Assembly (NCBI RefSeq): GCF_045063725.1
Contig: NZ_CP173695.1
Origin: Sellimonas catena
Lineage (GTDB): Bacteria > Bacillota > Clostridia > Lachnospirales > Lachnospiraceae
Length of the DNA stretch: 64,000 nt
Direction: 5' to 3' (one strand)
The notes under the pieces were generated by a model, which had not been told where the DNA came from, did no database searches, and saw only the letters and a list, made by a program, of their open reading frames with translations. Position 1 is the stretch's first letter; each line of letters starts with the position of its first letter. Positions 38,169 to 46,212 of the stretch are shown here, piece after piece. The position numbers and the translations under genes were made by a program.

Positions 38169-40775
38169 ATGAAACAGTATTATCAGATGGGGTCTGATGA
38201 AACCAGGATGGACATCAACGGCTCACTGGAATCACTCTCCAGTGAGAAAGCCCGGGAAAATCAGAAAAAATATGGCCCAAATGAGCTACAGGAAGAGAAA
38301 AAGAAAAGTGTTGGAATGATCTTTCTGGAACAGTACAAGGATTTCCTTGTAATTATTCTGATTATCTCTGCAATTATTTCGGGATTTCTGGGTGACGCGG
38401 AGAGTGCGATCGTTATTCTGATCGTTATCACGATTAATGCAATTCTTGGAACGGTACAGACTGTCAAAGCAGAAAAGTCTCTGAACAGTCTGAAAAAGCT
38501 TTCCGGACCGGAAGCAAAGGTAGAGCGTGACGGGATTGTGACACAGATTCCGTCCAGAGAAGTAACAGTAGGAGATATCGTCATTCTGGAAGCAGGTGAT
38601 CAGGTTCCGGCAGACGGAAGAATTATTGAGCAGGCAAGTCTGAAGATTGATGAAAGTGCACTGACAGGAGAAAGTATTCCTGTTGAGAAAAGTGAGGATA
38701 CGATAGAAAAGGAAGTACCTCTTGGAGACAGAGTTAACATGGCATTCTCAGGAAGCTTTGTCACATACGGAAGAGGAAAATATGTTGTGACCGGAATCGG
38801 TATGGAAACGGAAGTCGGTAAGATTGCATCTTTGTTAAAGACGACATCAGAAAAGAAAACTCCTCTTCAGGTCAACCTGGATCAGTTCGGACAGAAGCTG
38901 TCCATCCTCATTCTGATTCTCTGTGCGATTTTGATGGGAATCAATGTATGGAGAGGAGAATCTTTTGGTGACGCATTTATGTTTGCGGTAGCACTTGCGG
39001 TAGCAGCAATCCCGGAGGCATTAAGCTCTATCGTGACGATCGTACTTTCTTTCGGTACTCAGAAAATGGCAAGGGAACATGCGATTATCAGAAAGCTGCA
39101 GGCTGTAGAAGGTCTGGGAAGCGTATCGGTTATCTGTTCTGATAAGACAGGAACACTGACACAGAACAAGATGACAGTAGAGGATTATTACGTTGCAGGA
39201 CGAAGGATGGCAAAAAGTGAAGTATCCCGGGAAGATGCGGACACGAAAAAGCTGATGTTTGCAAGTATTCTCTGTAATGACGCAAAGAATGTCAATGGTG
39301 AGGAGATTGGGGATCCTACGGAGACAGCGCTTGTCACATTCGCGGGAAACTGCGGCATGGACGTGGAAAAAACCCGTGAAATATATGCAAGAATCTCTGA
39401 AGTTCCTTTTGACAGTGACAGAAAGCTAATGTCCACAGTACATGAAACAGAAGAAGGGACCATCATGCTTGTCAAAGGTGCGGTAGATGTCCTTTCACAG
39501 AGAATGGAACAGATCCGCAAAAACGGCGAGGAAAAGCCGATGACGGATAAAGACCGGGAAGACATCGCTGAAATGAACCAGGAATTTTCCAGACAGGGAC
39601 TTCGTGTTCTTGGATTTGCATATAAGAAACTGGAAGGCAAGAAGGGAATTACAGCCGAAGATGAAGATCATCTGACATTCCTTGGACTGATCTCGATGAT
39701 GGACCCGCCGCGTGAAGAGTCAAAAGATGCAGTAGCAGAATGTATCCGCGCAGGAATTAAACCTGTTATGATTACAGGTGACCATAAAGTAACGGCAGCA
39801 GCTATTGCAAAGAGAATCGGAATTCTCAAAGAAGAGTCCGAGGCATGTGAGGGTGCGGATATAGAAAATATGTCCGATGAAGAACTGAAAAACTTTGTAG
39901 AACATATTTCTGTTTATGCCCGTGTTTCACCGGAACACAAGATCCGGATCGTAAAAGCATGGCAGGAAAAAGGAAACATTGTTTCTATGACCGGTGACGG
40001 TGTCAATGATGCACCTGCTCTGAAACAGGCAGATGTCGGAGTGGCAATGGGAATCACAGGAACCGAGGTGGCAAAAGATGCAGCCTCCATGGTACTGACA
40101 GATGATAACTTTGCAACAATTGTCAAGGCAGTAGAAAACGGAAGAAATGTATACCGGAACATCAAGAGTTCCATTCAGTTCCTGTTGTCAGGAAACTTCG
40201 GAGCAATCCTTGCCGTTCTGTATGCGTCTATCGCAGGACTTCCGGTTCCGTTTGCACCGGTACATCTGTTGTTCATCAACCTGTTGACAGACAGTCTTCC
40301 GGCGATCGCTCTTGGACTGGAGCCTCACAGAAAAGATGTTATGGATGAGAAACCGAGAAAGAAAGACGAGTCGATTCTTACAAAAGACTTCCTTCTTAAG
40401 ATTGTGACAGAAGGTCTTTCCATCGGTGTCATGACCATGATCGCGTTTATGATTGGATATACAAGCGAAGGCGCTCTTCTCGGAAGCACTATGGCATTCG
40501 GAACACTCTGTCTGTCCAGGCTGTTCCACGGATACAACTGTAAAGCCGACAAACCGGTTCTGTTTAAGAGAGGTTTCTTCAATAATATCTACCTTCAGGG
40601 AGCATTCCTGATCGGGTTTGTCCTGATTACAGCCGTATTGACAATACCGGCACTGGAAGGTATATTTAGTGTAACTTCATTAAGCATAACACAGCTTTTG
40701 ACGGTTTATGGACTTGCAATTTTAAATATTCCGGTTATTCAGTGTATCAAAGCAATCCGTTTCGGAGTAAAATAA
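38169..40775 (+). CDS. P-type cation-transporting ATPase (Ca2+/Mn2+ type, P2)
   Basis: An 868-residue P2-type ATPase with the actuator LTGESIPVEK, phosphorylation motif SDKTGTLTQNKMT (Asp325), hinge MTGDGVNDAPALKQADVG and the membrane motif AIPEALSS in place of the PEGL of Ca2+ pumps. About ten membrane segments. The start at 38169 follows AAGGAGGAAGAAA; an in-frame ATG 54 bp upstream has no ribosome site. Control by a Mn2+ riboswitch suggests it exports manganese (family members move Ca2+ or Mn2+). Family is certain; the ion is inferred from the riboswitch. Confidence 0.93.
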   Translation: MKQYYQMGSDETRMDINGSLESLSSEKARENQKKYGPNELQEEKKKSVGMIFLEQYKDFLVIILIISAIISGFLGDAESAIVILIVITINAILGTVQTVKAEKSLNSLKKLSGPEAKVERDGIVTQIPSREVTVGDIVILEAGDQVPADGRIIEQASLKIDESALTGESIPVEKSEDTIEKEVPLGDRVNMAFSGSFVTYGRGKYVVTGIGMETEVGKIASLLKTTSEKKTPLQVNLDQFGQKLSILILILCAILMGINVWRGESFGDAFMFAVALAVAAIPEALSSIVTIVLSFGTQKMAREHAIIRKLQAVEGLGSVSVICSDKTGTLTQNKMTVEDYYVAGRRMAKSEVSREDADTKKLMFASILCNDAKNVNGEEIGDPTETALVTFAGNCGMDVEKTREIYARISEVPFDSDRKLMSTVHETEEGTIMLVKGAVDVLSQRMEQIRKNGEEKPMTDKDREDIAEMNQEFSRQGLRVLGFAYKKLEGKKGITAEDEDHLTFLGLISMMDPPREESKDAVAECIRAGIKPVMITGDHKVTAAAIAKRIGILKEESEACEGADIENMSDEELKNFVEHISVYARVSPEHKIRIVKAWQEKGNIVSMTGDGVNDAPALKQADVGVAMGITGTEVAKDAASMVLTDDNFATIVKAVENGRNVYRNIKSSIQFLLSGNFGAILAVLYASIAGLPVPFAPVHLLFINLLTDSLPAIALGLEPHRKDVMDEKPRKKDESILTKDFLLKIVTEGLSIGVMTMIAFMIGYTSEGALLGSTMAFGTLCLSRLFHGYNCKADKPVLFKRGFFNNIYLQGAFLIGFVLITAVLTIPALEGIFSVTSLSITQLLTVYGLAILNIPVIQCIKAIRFGVK

Positions 40776-40787
40776 AGGGGACTTTAT

Positions 40788-41960
40788 ATGGAATTAAACA
40801 ACGAGAATATGAAAAAAATAAGACACCTGATCGTTTTTACAGCACTTATTATTCTGTGCTTCTGGAAATATGAGATGGTGATTCAGGCAGTAAAATTTGT
40901 GATCAGTGTGCTGTTTCCTTTCATTCTCGGTGGTGCGATTGCATTTGTGTTTAATGTACCGATGCATTTTATTGAGAACCGGCTGATTCAGGAAAAGTGG
41001 AAAAAGAAATATAAAGCCGTGCGGAAGCTTGCAAGACCTGCCAGCCTGATTCTTACGATTATCTTTGTGATCGGCATTGTGGGAGGCGTTCTCTTTGGAG
41101 TCCTCCCGCAGCTGACCGGAACGATCGCAAAACTTGGCGCCAGCATCCAGGCGTTCATTCCGAAAGTACAGGAATGGGCAGATAACTGGTTCCACAACAA
41201 TAAAGAAGTGATGGCCTATTTCAATCAGCTGGAGTTTAACTGGCAGAAGGTGATCGAGGTTGCTGTAGACTGGGTATCAAACGGCGCGGGAAACATCGTG
41301 GAATCCGGTGTGACGGCGGCAATGAGTATTGTAAGTGGGTTTACTACGTTTTTTATCGCGTTTGTATTTGCATGCTATATCCTTCTACAGAAGGAGAAGC
41401 TTTCTGTTCAGGCTAAGAAAGTGCTGTTTGCATTCGTGGAGAAAGGAAAGGCAGAAGCGGTCATTGAGGTCTGCTCGCTGACATACCGCACTTTTTCCAA
41501 CTTCCTGACTGGACAGTGTGTGGAAGCAGTGATTCTCGGAACCATGTTTGTCATTGCAATGAGTATTTTCAAGATGCCGTACGCATGGCTGATCGGTATC
41601 CTGATTGCCTTTACGGCACTGATTCCGATTTTCGGAGCATTTATCGGATGCGCAATCGGAGCATTCCTGATCTTTATGATCGATCCGATTCAGGCATTCT
41701 GGTTTATTGTTCTCTTCCTTGTATTGCAGCAGATTGAAGGAAACCTGATCTATCCTCATGTAGTAGGAAATTCCGTGGGCCTGCCTTCGATCTGGGTACT
41801 GGCAGCAGTCAGTATCGGCGGAAGCCTGATGGGAATTGTCGGAATGTTGATCTTTATTCCGATTGTTTCTGTCCTTTATGCCCTGTTCAGGGAGGTTGTT
41901 TACCTGAAACTGAAGAAAAACAATATTAAAATGAAAGATATTCAGCAGAGCGGAAAATAA
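40788..41960 (+). CDS. AI-2E family transporter (PerM-like)
   Basis: A 390-residue membrane protein of the AI-2E/PerM family with about eight hydrophobic segments and the conserved late blocks TALIPIFGAFIG and QQIEGNLIYPHVVGNSVGLPSIWVL (read in two parts). The family includes proteins proposed to export autoinducer-2 and others acting as Na+/H+ antiporters, so the substrate is open. It starts 12 nt after the P-type ATPase, with GGGGAC before the ATG, so it probably shares its manganese control. Confidence 0.88.
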   Translation: MELNNENMKKIRHLIVFTALIILCFWKYEMVIQAVKFVISVLFPFILGGAIAFVFNVPMHFIENRLIQEKWKKKYKAVRKLARPASLILTIIFVIGIVGGVLFGVLPQLTGTIAKLGASIQAFIPKVQEWADNWFHNNKEVMAYFNQLEFNWQKVIEVAVDWVSNGAGNIVESGVTAAMSIVSGFTTFFIAFVFACYILLQKEKLSVQAKKVLFAFVEKGKAEAVIEVCSLTYRTFSNFLTGQCVEAVILGTMFVIAMSIFKMPYAWLIGILIAFTALIPIFGAFIGCAIGAFLIFMIDPIQAFWFIVLFLVLQQIEGNLIYPHVVGNSVGLPSIWVLAAVSIGGSLMGIVGMLIFIPIVSVLYALFREVVYLKLKKNNIKMKDIQQSGK

Positions 41961-42007
41961 TCTGCCGGATTCCCACATATAATGTGAAAAAAGAAGTGTG
42001 GGAATCG

Positions 42008-42595
42008 ATGCTGAATTATTTATGGGCGGGGATGATTCTGATTGGAATCATCTTCGCTGCGTTTACAGGGAAAATACCGGACATTACAGACGCGGCGCTT
42101 GACTCTGCCGGGGAAGCTGTGACACTTTGCATTACCATGATGGGTGTGATGGCCTTCTGGATGGGGCTGATGGAGATTGCCACAAAGGCCGGCATGATCG
42201 AAAAAGGCGCAAAGATTCTGAAACCCTTTGTCCGGTTCCTGTTTCCGGAAGTACCGGGAGGACACAAGGCAGGAGAATACATTACGACGAATATCATCGC
42301 CAACTTTCTCGGCCTCGGATGGGCCGCGACACCCGCAGGTCTAAAAGCCATGGAGGAGCTTGGAAAACTGAATCACGGAAGTACATCGGCCAGCAACGCC
42401 ATGTGTAACTTCCTCATCCTGAATATCTCGTCCCTTCAGCTGATCCCGGTCAACGTGATCGCCTTCCGCAGCCAGTACGGAAGCGTGGAGCCCACGGCGA
42501 TCGTTGGGGCGGGAATTGTGGCGACGACGATCAGCACGGCAGCAGGAATTGTGTTTTGTAAAGTGATGGATCGGAAAAAGACCCGGAGAGCGTGA
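42008..42595 (+). CDS. spmA: Spore maturation protein A (nucleoside-recognition domain)
   Basis: A 195-residue membrane protein of the SpmA family, which contributes to spore core dehydration. Typical blocks are MLNYLWAGMILIG, ITTNIIANFLGLGWAATPAG (in two halves), NAMCNFLILNISSLQL and FRSQYGSVEPTAI. The ATG at 42008 gives the family N-terminus; an in-frame GTG at 41984 lacks a ribosome site. A GATTCCCACA/TGTGGGAATC inverted repeat spans 41968-42006 just before it. The usual partner spmB is not downstream: the gene ends in a terminator and foreign cargo. Its 3' half recurs twice downstream. Confidence 0.92.
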   Translation: MLNYLWAGMILIGIIFAAFTGKIPDITDAALDSAGEAVTLCITMMGVMAFWMGLMEIATKAGMIEKGAKILKPFVRFLFPEVPGGHKAGEYITTNIIANFLGLGWAATPAGLKAMEELGKLNHGSTSASNAMCNFLILNISSLQLIPVNVIAFRSQYGSVEPTAIVGAGIVATTISTAAGIVFCKVMDRKKTRRA

Positions 42596-42614
42596 GGCTC
42601 TCCGGGATTTTTAA
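42299..42614 (+). repeat. spmA 3'-end repeat, copy 1 (in the intact gene)
   Basis: Last 297 bp of spmA plus its terminator. Copies 2 (53240-53556) and 3 (54887-54984) match this segment. Copy 1 ends with codons for TAAGIVFCKVMDRKKTRRA; copies 2 and 3 share TVTAIIFCKMMDRKKTRR, so copies 2 and 3 are closer to each other. Confidence 0.93.
42582..42612. terminator. Terminator after spmA, shared with agrC
   Basis: CCCGGAGAGC pairs with GCTCTCCGGG around GTGAG, followed by ATTTTTAATTTT. The stem includes the last codons of spmA. The convergent agrC gene stops at its edge. Confidence 0.9.
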
Positions 42615-43924
42615 TTTTCTTCCTTTGAATTCGTTAGTGTAATAACAGTAGAGAAAACATGACTCTGCTCATCGTAGGATAATTCGTAGTTTCCTTCATA
42701 TTTTTTCACTACACGGAGAACACTTTTCAGTCCAGTACCGTGAATGCCATTTGGAGATTTTTGCGTTTTTAAACGGCCTTTTGTATCTATGGCCGGTTTC
42801 TGAATACACGAATTTTTCACGGAAAGCAGAAGCAGATTATGAGACTTTGAAAAACCAGCATATACTTCGATAAAAGAATCCGGGCAACCGGTGGCAGCTT
42901 CTACTGCATTATCAAGCAGGTTACAGAAAAGGGAAATCATGTCGTATTCATCCATAAACGACAAGGCCTGCTTTCGGATATCGATATCCAATGTAATATG
43001 GAGATGCTCACATCTTTGCAGATAACGGTTGAAAATTGCGTTCAGGAAGTCATTCTCGCAAACACGCATAGAAACCTTGAGTTGAGAAGAATGAGTAAGT
43101 CTTTCTATGTAGTCGCTGATTTTTTGATTTTCATGTTCATTATTCAATAAAGAAATCGCATAAAGGTGTTTCTTGATATCGTGAATCACAAGTTTCTGGG
43201 CATCTGTTTGTTCGGCCAGCATCTGATAAAAATGGACCAGATCGGATTCCTTTTGCATTTGTAGATGCATTTGTGTAAACTCCTCGTTTTTCCGCTGGGT
43301 GTAGGAGAAGAGGAAGTAGATGAAGATATTGACTATCAAAAGCAAAAGGCTGCTAAAAGCCATTAAGTATCCAAAATGAGAAGGTAATTCAACATAATAT
43401 CCGATAACCAATAGTGTAGAAGTAACTCCAAAGCATAAAAAAGAAATCAAAATAAATGCGATAGAAATATTAGGTGGGATATTAGAAGACTTTGATTTAT
43501 ATATATGGGACAGGCCATATAATATAAAGAAATATAGTTGTTTGCTTACAACACCTAAAAGTATGACATTTTGCAGGCTGTTATTGGAAGTATATAGGTG
43601 CAGTGCAAGCTGATGGAAGGCATTTGAGACTATGAATTCACTTAATCCCATAATGGTAGTTACCATAACTGCATGAAAAAGGGCATAGTACCATCGTAGA
43701 TTATAAGAAAATAAAATATAAATCCAGTTCATTAAGCAAAAGGCAAAAACATTAAGAAGAACATTTTTTGCAAAGGAGAGTAGGAATAAAATCATATAAA
43801 GTAAGAAAAGAACACTCCATTGCTTTGCCGCCGAGCGCCTTGGCACAAATAATGAGTTACAATATTGCTTCAAAATGCAGGCTTCTATACAGTAAATGAG
43901 AAAATAGAATAGAGAAATCAACAT
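42611..43924 (-). CDS. agrC: AgrC-like sensor histidine kinase (GHKL type)
   Basis: A 437-residue quorum-sensing receptor kinase. The N-terminal half has six hydrophobic segments (about residues 2-210) as in AgrC; a linker leads to the phospho-acceptor His in IHDIKKHLYAISLL, the GHKL N-box FCNLLDNAVEAA, and the C-terminal GTGLKSVLRVVKKYEG. It should sense the cyclic peptide made from agrD encoded in the same block. AAAGGA lies upstream of the ATG. It is 15 nt downstream of agrA in one minus-strand operon, convergent with spmA. Base composition is clearly AT-richer than spmA. Confidence 0.88.
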   Translation of the reverse strand: MLISLFYFLIYCIEACILKQYCNSLFVPRRSAAKQWSVLFLLYMILFLLSFAKNVLLNVFAFCLMNWIYILFSYNLRWYYALFHAVMVTTIMGLSEFIVSNAFHQLALHLYTSNNSLQNVILLGVVSKQLYFFILYGLSHIYKSKSSNIPPNISIAFILISFLCFGVTSTLLVIGYYVELPSHFGYLMAFSSLLLLIVNIFIYFLFSYTQRKNEEFTQMHLQMQKESDLVHFYQMLAEQTDAQKLVIHDIKKHLYAISLLNNEHENQKISDYIERLTHSSQLKVSMRVCENDFLNAIFNRYLQRCEHLHITLDIDIRKQALSFMDEYDMISLFCNLLDNAVEAATGCPDSFIEVYAGFSKSHNLLLLSVKNSCIQKPAIDTKGRLKTQKSPNGIHGTGLKSVLRVVKKYEGNYELSYDEQSHVFSTVITLTNSKEEN

Positions 43925-43939
43925 AGTAGTTTAAATCCT

Positions 43940-44647
43940 TTATTTAGTGCTATCTAGATATAATAAATAAGTGTTTTTAAATAATGTATATTTTCTTCGG
44001 GTTAAGTAAGCTTGAAAGCGGTTATCGTATAAATAAACTGTGTCGTGAGTAAAGTGACATACATATTTAAGATTGATGAGAAAACTTTTATGTGTTTGGA
44101 AAAAAGATAATCCATTTAATTTATTCACCCAATAATTCATAGAATGAATAGAACTATAAGAGCCATTAGTTGTATAAACAGTTATCTTGCGGTCACGAGC
44201 TTCAATAAAAATAATATCATTGGTATAAACAGTATAAACTTCCGATTTTGTTTCAATTGCTATCTGGAGAGATTGAGCATTATAAATGCGAAGCGCATCT
44301 TTTAAGTTGCGAAAAAGACGTAACTTGTCTATGGGCTTATTTAAGTATCGAAACACATGAATTTCCATTGCACTATCAAGATATTCCATAAAAGAAGTAA
44401 CGATAAAAATAATAACACGCGGATTTAATTCTTTTAATTTGGCAGCGGTGGTAATTCCACTCATCCCCGGCATTTCAATATCGAGAAACACAATGTCAGG
44501 ATGCTGCTGACTTGAAAGAAGAGTTTCACCTGAGCAGCAGGGAATAAGGGCAGGACACTTTAATTTGTTTTTTTTGAAATATTCCTGAATATAAGTAGAA
44601 AGCTGGTTAATGATATTTTCGTCATCGTCACATATAAAAATATTCAT
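43940..44647 (-). CDS. agrA: AgrA-like LytTR response regulator
   Basis: A 235-residue response regulator: acidic cluster DDDEN at the N-terminus, phospho-acceptor Asp in DIVFLDIEMPGMSGI, and a C-terminal LytTR DNA-binding domain (IIFIEARDRKITVYTTNG, then FFQTHKSFLINLKYV). It is the partner of AgrC downstream and probably activates the agr and/or peptide genes on the opposite strand. GAGGATATT precedes the ATG, and a promoter lies at 44681-44709. Confidence 0.92.
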   Translation of the reverse strand: MNIFICDDDENIINQLSTYIQEYFKKNKLKCPALIPCCSGETLLSSQQHPDIVFLDIEMPGMSGITTAAKLKELNPRVIIFIVTSFMEYLDSAMEIHVFRYLNKPIDKLRLFRNLKDALRIYNAQSLQIAIETKSEVYTVYTNDIIFIEARDRKITVYTTNGSYSSIHSMNYWVNKLNGLSFFQTHKSFLINLKYVCHFTHDTVYLYDNRFQAYLTRRKYTLFKNTYLLYLDSTK

Positions 44648-44680
44648 AATATCCTCAACCTTTCTGTGGTATCTGGATTT

Positions 44681-44709
44681 ATTTTACATAAGTTTTTTTA
44701 AAATAGCAA
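44681..44709 (-). promoter_or_regulatory. Promoter of agrA-agrC
   Basis: Minus strand: TTGCTA (44704-44709), 17 bp, TAAAAT (44681-44686). Confidence 0.55.
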
Positions 44710-44711
44710 TT

Positions 44712-44753
44712 AAAAAGCGCAGACATAATGAAATGTTATTTTGTCTACGCTTT
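44712..44753 (-). terminator. Terminator after the XRE gene
   Basis: AAAGCGTAGACA pairs with TGTCTGCGCTTT on the minus strand, followed by TTTTT. It separates the XRE gene from agrA-agrC. Confidence 0.8.
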
Positions 44754-44761
44754 CTTTGAGT

Positions 44762-45112
44762 TTATAAAAGATTTCGATTGTTCCAGTCTTTATGGTTTCT
44801 CTTAATTAAAAGTTCTATCATATTACGAATTAAGAGGACGTCTTCCTCGGCACAGAGTCTTAAGCCGGTAAGAATGTCTTGAGAAATATCATTCGTATGC
44901 ATATTTCCTAACAATAGATAATCAGGGGTTACATTTAATAATTCGCATATATTTAAGAGAAGTTCCAGACTTGGCTTTTCTCTTCCGTTCTCGACAGAAG
45001 ACAAATGATTATTGGAAATATTCAGTTTTTCTGCAAGTTCATTTTGCTTGATATTTAGTTCTTTCCTTCTCAGCTTGATTCTTTTTCCAATAGATTTATA
45101 TTGTACATCCAT
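44762..45112 (-). CDS. XRE-family transcriptional regulator
   Basis: A 116-residue protein with an N-terminal helix-turn-helix (IKLRRKELNIKQNELAEKL, then ISNNHLSSVENGREKPSLELLL) and a helical C-terminal part of about 45 residues. It is divergent from agrD-agrB and the peptide genes, about 260 bp away, so it is a candidate repressor of the whole block; the promoter region holds an inverted repeat at 45294-45313. AAAGGATG lies before the ATG and a TAGAAT-type -10 near 45140. Confidence 0.85.
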   Translation of the reverse strand: MDVQYKSIGKRIKLRRKELNIKQNELAEKLNISNNHLSSVENGREKPSLELLLNICELLNVTPDYLLLGNMHTNDISQDILTGLRLCAEEDVLLIRNMIELLIKRNHKDWNNRNLL

Positions 45113-45293
45113 AATATCACATCCTTTGACTTATTCTAACAAGTTTTAAGAGAATTTGAAAGAATAAACTACAGAACTGATCAGGAATTATAGATAAATG
45201 AAAAGAGATAACCAATAAAATACATAGAAAATTCTGCATAATATTATTTTTTTGCACGATTTAGTGTGATTTTGCCAAAAAAGTAAAAGATTA

Positions 45294-45313
45294 TACCTTA
45301 GAGCCTAAAGGTA
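45294..45313 (+). promoter_or_regulatory. Candidate operator before agrD
   Basis: TACCTT and AAGGTA with 8 bp between, inside the AT-rich divergent region 45113-45374. Possible -10 elements TAGAAT (45336) and TAAAAT (45341) follow without a good -35, as in activated promoters. The binding protein (XRE or AgrA) is not known. Confidence 0.4.
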
Positions 45314-45374
45314 AGATTTTAAGAATAAAATTTGATAGAATAAAATCAGAATTTAAAATGAGGAGTTGATAATT

Positions 45375-45566
45375 GTGAGACAAAATAATTTGAATGAAAG
45401 AATTTCACGGAGGATAAAAAAATGTTTGGATCAAGTGTTACATATTGAGGCAAACACTTCGTCATGTGCATATATTTTTCAACCGAAAGCCCCGGAAGAA
45501 CTGAAGAACTTTAAGAGGCAGAGAAGGTGCAAAGATGAGAAAAAAAATTGTGACTTGGATGATTGA
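45375..45566 (+). CDS. agrD: AgrD-like cyclic autoinducer peptide precursor
   Basis: A 63-residue precursor (GTG start at 45375 with GAGGAG upstream). It has the three-part AgrD layout: an amphipathic basic N-terminus (NERISRRIKKCLDQVLHI), a core TSSCAYIF, and a charged tail starting QPKAPEELKNFK. By analogy with known AgrD, AgrB would cut after Phe35 and join it to Cys31, giving a five-residue thiolactone ring CAYIF with an exocyclic tail. The gene overlaps agrB by 32 nt in another frame. The start codon and the exact N-terminal trimming are uncertain. Confidence 0.82.
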   Translation: MRQNNLNERISRRIKKCLDQVLHIEANTSSCAYIFQPKAPEELKNFKRQRRCKDEKKNCDLDD

Positions 45567-46107
45567 TAATGGGAGCATAGATGAAGAAGAAAGAGAAATT
45601 TATGAATATGCGATTCAAAGCTTGAAGCTACTAATCATGCCAGTTTTTTATGCGGTATTTATGGGATATATACTACAGGAATGGAGGATTACAGCCTGTT
45701 TCGTTTTTGTATTTGCTATAGTACGAAAATTCAGTGGAGGTTATCATGCTAAAACGGAATTACAGTGTACTTTCTTTTCTATTTTATCAATTTTTGCGGG
45801 GGTTGAAATTACAAGAATGATAGTGCCAGGCTGAGGTTTGAGAATTGCTTTTTTAATTTCTGTATTAATTATTTTGATATTTAGTCCTATTGATTCACCA
45901 AATAAAAGAATAGATAGAAATGAAAAAAGAGATCTTTGTAAAATAGTATTTATAATAGAAATAATTATTTGTGTGACTGTTTTGATTTTAGAAAATAGCA
46001 AATGTGATAATTGTATGAAAAGTATTATGATAGCAAATATTTTTGTCGCATTATTTCAAGTGCTTCAAATAGTAATCAACATATTACAAAATACTATTTA
46101 TAATTAA
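45535..46107 (+). pseudogene. agrB: AgrB-like peptide-processing protease with an in-frame TGA
   Basis: Membrane cysteine endopeptidase that matures AgrD. Read through, the frame spans 190 codons, a normal AgrB length, but codon 100 is TGA (45832-45834). Downstream the same frame continues with typical AgrB content (FSPIDSPNKRIDRNEKR, then membrane segments). The catalytic pair is intact in the first half: His71 in GGYHAKTELQ and Cys78. So either the gene is inactivated by one nonsense change (TGG to TGA is possible), the 99-residue product is partly active, or the stop is read through. It is AT-rich and follows agrD directly. Confidence 0.85.
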
Positions 46108-46212
46108 AAAATAATGAATTAAATATTATAAAATTATATATTGAAGAGATAAGTAAATATATAGAAAGATAAGAATAAATTTGAGCAATTAGTTAATGCA
46201 GAGGTAAAGGAT

